Positions 61,588 through 64,000 of a stretch of DNA of 64,000 bases are shown here, in pieces (the first letter of the stretch is position 1; each line of letters starts with the position of its first letter). The DNA is taken from positions 1 through 64,000 of the forward strand of contig JAIXRN010000100.1 in the NCBI GenBank assembly GCA_027485165.1, written 5' to 3'. A program made the position numbers and the translations under genes. Source of the stretch: Rubrivivax sp. Its GTDB lineage: Bacteria > Pseudomonadota > Gammaproteobacteria > Burkholderiales > Burkholderiaceae_C. The notes beneath the pieces are model-generated. The model did not search any database. It had not been told where the DNA came from and saw only the letters and a list, made by a program, of their open reading frames with translations.

Positions 61588-62937
61588 CTAGGCGTCGCCG
61601 TCTGCGCGGGCCGCTGCCGCGGGTTCGCTGCTGGCACTGGCGACACCGCCGTAGTGCCCGGCCTGCTGCTTGGTGCGGATGTAGCGCTCGTTGTGGCTGT
61701 TCACCTGGCCGTGCAGCGGCAGGCGTTCGACCACGTCGATGCCGCCCCGGCGCAGGGCCGCGATCTTTTGCGGGTTGTTCGTCAGCAGCTGGATGCGGGT
61801 GTGGCCCAGGGCCAGCAGCATGGCTGCCGCGACCGAGAAGTCGCGCTCGTCTTCGCGGAAGCCCAGGTAGCGGTCAGCCTGCAGGGTGTCCAGACCCTGG
61901 TCCTGCAGGCCGTAGGCGCGCAGCTTGTTGGCCAGCCCGGTGCTGCGGCCTTCCTGCGCCAGGTACAGCAGCACGCCCCCCGTTTCGGCCAGCCTGGCCA
62001 CGGCCCGCTGCAGCTGCGGGCCGCAATCGCAGCGCAGGCTGCCCAGCAGGTCGCCGGTCAGGCAGGCCGAATGCAGGCGCACGGGCACCGGGGCGCCCTG
62101 CGGTGGCTGGCCCACCAGGATGGCCAGGTGTTCAGCGTCGCCATCGGCTTCACGGAACAGCACCAGACGGCAGTGCTCGGCCAGCGCCAGCGGCACGGGC
62201 GCGCTGCTGATGCGGCGCAGTCTGCTGTGGCTGATGCGGGGGGCCGGCGCCTGCGGCGTGCGCTCGGTGCCCAGGGCTGCTGCGGCGATGCACAGCACCT
62301 GCGCCTGCGCCAGCGCAGCGGTGGCGGTGGCGCTCAGGCGCAGGGCGAGCACGGCCGGCACCAGCCGGGCGCGTTTGCACAGCGTCAGCGCGGCGACCCA
62401 GGCATCGGCTTCTTCGGCGGCCGGGGCGGCGCTGGTGATGTTGGCCAGCGCGCTCAGGGCGTTGCTTGGCGGTGGGACGAAGCCGGTGTCGGCCAGTACG
62501 CCCGGCGCGGCGCGGGCCAGTTCGGCGCTGTTGCCGGGCGCGCCGCCTTTCGCCACGTCATCGGCGCCCACTTCGATGGCAGCGGCCAGTTCCTGCAGCC
62601 GGGTCAGCGGCGTGCCCGGCGCCACGGCCAGGGCGCGTGCACTGCCTGTGTTGTCCAGGCCCAGGGCCTGCAGCCGTTCGGCGCTGAGCAGCAGCTGCAG
62701 CGGCTGCCCCAGGGCTGTCAGCCGCTGCAGCAGCGGCGTGCCCAAGGTGTCGACGGCGGCCACCAGCAGCCAGCCATCGGCCAGGCCCAGGGCCAGCGGG
62801 CGGCCGCGCAGCAGTTCGGTGCGGCCACGGTCGGCCAGGATGGCCGCGGTGCGGGCGGGGACGTCTTGTGCGGCGGTCAGCGCGTCGGCGGCGTCACCGG
62901 CCAGCAGCTGGCTCAGGCGGTCGTGGTCGACAGTCAT
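61588..62937 (-). CDS. ribA: RibA-like GTP cyclohydrolase II with a long degenerate N-terminal domain
   Basis: A 449-residue protein. Residues about 235-440 form the GTP cyclohydrolase II domain: zinc cysteines 292, 303 and 305 (SACLTGDLLGSLRCDCG), the catalytic YLAQEGRSTGLANKLRAYGLQDQGLDT with the Tyr and Arg of the family, and LLTNNPQKIAAL. The first 230 residues do not show the DHBP synthase catalytic signature DD(E)xREnEGD, so this is not a bifunctional RibBA; it looks like a relic or new domain. The enzyme opens GTP to the first riboflavin intermediate. ATG 62937 chosen; GTG 62964 also in frame. Divergent from the RibD-reductase-like gene. Confidence 0.85.
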   Translation of the reverse strand: MTVDHDRLSQLLAGDAADALTAAQDVPARTAAILADRGRTELLRGRPLALGLADGWLLVAAVDTLGTPLLQRLTALGQPLQLLLSAERLQALGLDNTGSARALAVAPGTPLTRLQELAAAIEVGADDVAKGGAPGNSAELARAAPGVLADTGFVPPPSNALSALANITSAAPAAEEADAWVAALTLCKRARLVPAVLALRLSATATAALAQAQVLCIAAAALGTERTPQAPAPRISHSRLRRISSAPVPLALAEHCRLVLFREADGDAEHLAILVGQPPQGAPVPVRLHSACLTGDLLGSLRCDCGPQLQRAVARLAETGGVLLYLAQEGRSTGLANKLRAYGLQDQGLDTLQADRYLGFREDERDFSVAAAMLLALGHTRIQLLTNNPQKIAALRRGGIDVVERLPLHGQVNSHNERYIRTKQQAGHYGGVASASSEPAAAARADGDA

Positions 62938-63079
62938 GGCTGCAGCATCCGGGCCGGCTGACACGGGGCCGCTGTGCGCCAGGCCAGGGATTCAATGCGC
63001 TTCATGCAGGCCAGGATAGCCGTTTGACCCGAACCTGCGCCGGTGTGCGTGCATCGCGCCGCGCTGCGATGATGCGGCG

Positions 63080-64000
63080 ATGAGCCTGCCCGACCGCGAC
63101 GCGCACCCTCTGCCGGCCGGCGGCCCGCCGGGCACTGCAGCGACACCGGCGGGCACGCCGGCCCGGCCCCTGGACAGCGCCCTGGTGCCGGTTGACGCAG
63201 ATGCGGACGCCGCGGCCGCCGGGCCGGACTGGCCTGCCTTGTGGCAGCGCATCGTGCAGCTGCGCGGCCGTGCGCTTGGGAACGCCGCAGACCACCAACA
63301 GCTGGCCGAAGCCGTCGAAGCCCTGCAGCAGCAGTGCAGCGCGGCCAGCGCGCCCTGGGTGGCGATCTATCGGCCGCTGCTGGACGCGCGGCTGGTGCAG
63401 GCCCGCGCTTGCGCCACCCCCATACCCATGCCGTGGGCGCTGGCCCAGCTGGGCCAGAGCCTGGACGGCTGCATCGCCACGGCCAGTGGCGATTCCTACT
63501 TCGTCACGGGCCCGCAGAGCCTGCTGCACCTGCACCGGCTGCGCGCCCTGGTGGACGCTGTGCTGGTGGGCGCCGGCACCGTGGCCGCCGACGACCCCCA
63601 GCTCACGACCCGGCGTGTGCCCGGCCCGAGCCCGGTGCGCGTGGTGCTGGACCCCGCCGCCCGCCTGGACGGGCAGGCCCGCGTGCTGCGCGACGCCACC
63701 GCGCCCACGCTCTGGCTGTGCGATGCCCGCCATGCGGCCCGGGCCAAAGCCGCGCGCGCCAGGTGGCTGGCAGACGCCACCCCCGCGGCCAGCGGTGCAG
63801 CAGCGGCCGGGGCCACCCGCGCCGCATGCGAAGTGCTGCCGGTGCCGGGCCTGCTGGACAGCGCCGGCGCCGGCCCCCATCTGGCGCCGGCTTTCGCCGC
63901 GCTGGCCCATCGCGGGCTGCGGCTGCTGCTGGTGGAAGGTGGTGGCGTCACCGTGTCGCGCTGCCTGGCGGCGGGGCTGCTGCAGCGGCTGCACCTGGTG
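63080..64000 (+). CDS. RibD C-terminal reductase-domain protein (3' end beyond window)
   Basis: A plus-strand ORF opening at ATG 63080 and still open at the window edge (307 codons seen). After a variable, alanine-rich N-terminus of about 50 residues, a helical segment runs to about residue 110. Then the dihydrofolate-reductase-like RibD_C domain appears: PMPWALAQLGQSLDGCIATASGDSYFVTGPQSLLHLHRLRALVDAVLVGAGTVAADDPQLT (in parts) and VRVVLDP. The family reduces the ribosyl ring of a pyrimidine intermediate. There is no N-terminal deaminase domain (no zinc HAE/PCxxC), so it is not a full RibD. Divergent from RibA-like gene; a joint pathway is suggested. Confidence 0.82.
   Translation, partial: MSLPDRDAHPLPAGGPPGTAATPAGTPARPLDSALVPVDADADAAAAGPDWPALWQRIVQLRGRALGNAADHQQLAEAVEALQQQCSAASAPWVAIYRPLLDARLVQARACATPIPMPWALAQLGQSLDGCIATASGDSYFVTGPQSLLHLHRLRALVDAVLVGAGTVAADDPQLTTRRVPGPSPVRVVLDPAARLDGQARVLRDATAPTLWLCDARHAARAKAARARWLADATPAASGAAAAGATRAACEVLPVPGLLDSAGAGPHLAPAFAALAHRGLRLLLVEGGGVTVSRCLAAGLLQRLHLV

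Noticed and set aside
61588..62937. Bifunctional RibBA
   Set aside because: The N-terminal part lacks the acidic DHBP synthase signature, so the bifunctional call is not supported.
63002..63994. 330-codon minus-strand frame opposite the RibD-like gene
   Set aside because: The plus-strand frame carries the recognisable RibD_C motifs; the minus frame is a shadow rich in Gly, Arg and His.

Overview
The window reads as a chromosomal segment of a high-GC betaproteobacterium, most likely order Burkholderiales (Rubrivivax/Leptothrix/Roseateles/Comamonadaceae-like). The basis is very GC-rich codon use throughout, two PEP-CTERM proteins, the style of the kdp, liv and RND loci, and tightly coupled genes with ATGA/GTGA overlaps. 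This placement is an inference; no rRNA, tRNA, CRISPR array or intact mobile element is visible.

Layout. 1-0.7 kb: a decayed chemoreceptor fragment. 0.8-8.7 kb: a TetR regulator divergent from a five-gene branched-chain-amino-acid-type ABC transporter (livH-M-K-G-F order), followed by two genes that are the separate halves of the Tm-1-like protein family (an ATP-binding UPF0261 half and a TIM-barrel 'PEP hydrolase-like' half). This looks like an uptake-plus-catabolism unit for an unknown substrate. 8.9-10.4 kb: an isochorismatase-like hydrolase coupled to a GlxA-type AraC regulator. 10.5-19.9 kb: a complete kdp potassium operon on the minus strand (33-aa ORF, kdpF, kdpA, kdpB, kdpC, 42-aa ORF, corA-like gene, kdpD, kdpE), unusual in having a tiny membrane ORF and a CorA-family gene between kdpC and kdpD.

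20-29.5 kb: single genes and short operons of accessory character: a secreted three-repeat protein, a phospholipase-D-like lipoprotein, an NRDE/TANGO2-like protein, a DinB-like/YHS/DoxX-like unit, an ATP-grasp enzyme divergent from an OlsB-like acyltransferase, and an alpha/beta hydrolase coupled to a DedA protein. 29.7-33.9 kb: a sulfide/persulfide response locus: a BigR/SqrR-type ArsR repressor, two YeeE/YedE transporters and a SulP transporter on one strand, and a Blh persulfide dioxygenase on the other, sharing one long AT-rich palindrome that contains both promoters.

33.9-47.3 kb: a DUF1800/DUF1501 exported pair, a LysR regulator, a GNAT enzyme, a CmcJ/AsaB-like oxidoreductase, a PEP-CTERM beta-propeller protein, a diguanylate cyclase, an APC permease, an amidase and a large hybrid histidine kinase. 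47.6-56.7 kb: a second PEP-CTERM protein, then an RND efflux system (membrane fusion protein, pump, outer-membrane channel) divergent from a BaeSR-like two-component system. The pump gene is split by one in-frame amber codon. 56.8-64 kb: a small conserved ORF, a PD-(D/E)XK nuclease-DinG/XPD helicase fusion, a membrane protein coupled to a creatininase-family gene, a RibA-like GTP cyclohydrolase II with a long N-terminal extension, and a RibD-reductase-domain gene that runs off the end.

All calls come from reading the sequence and family knowledge; no database search was run.
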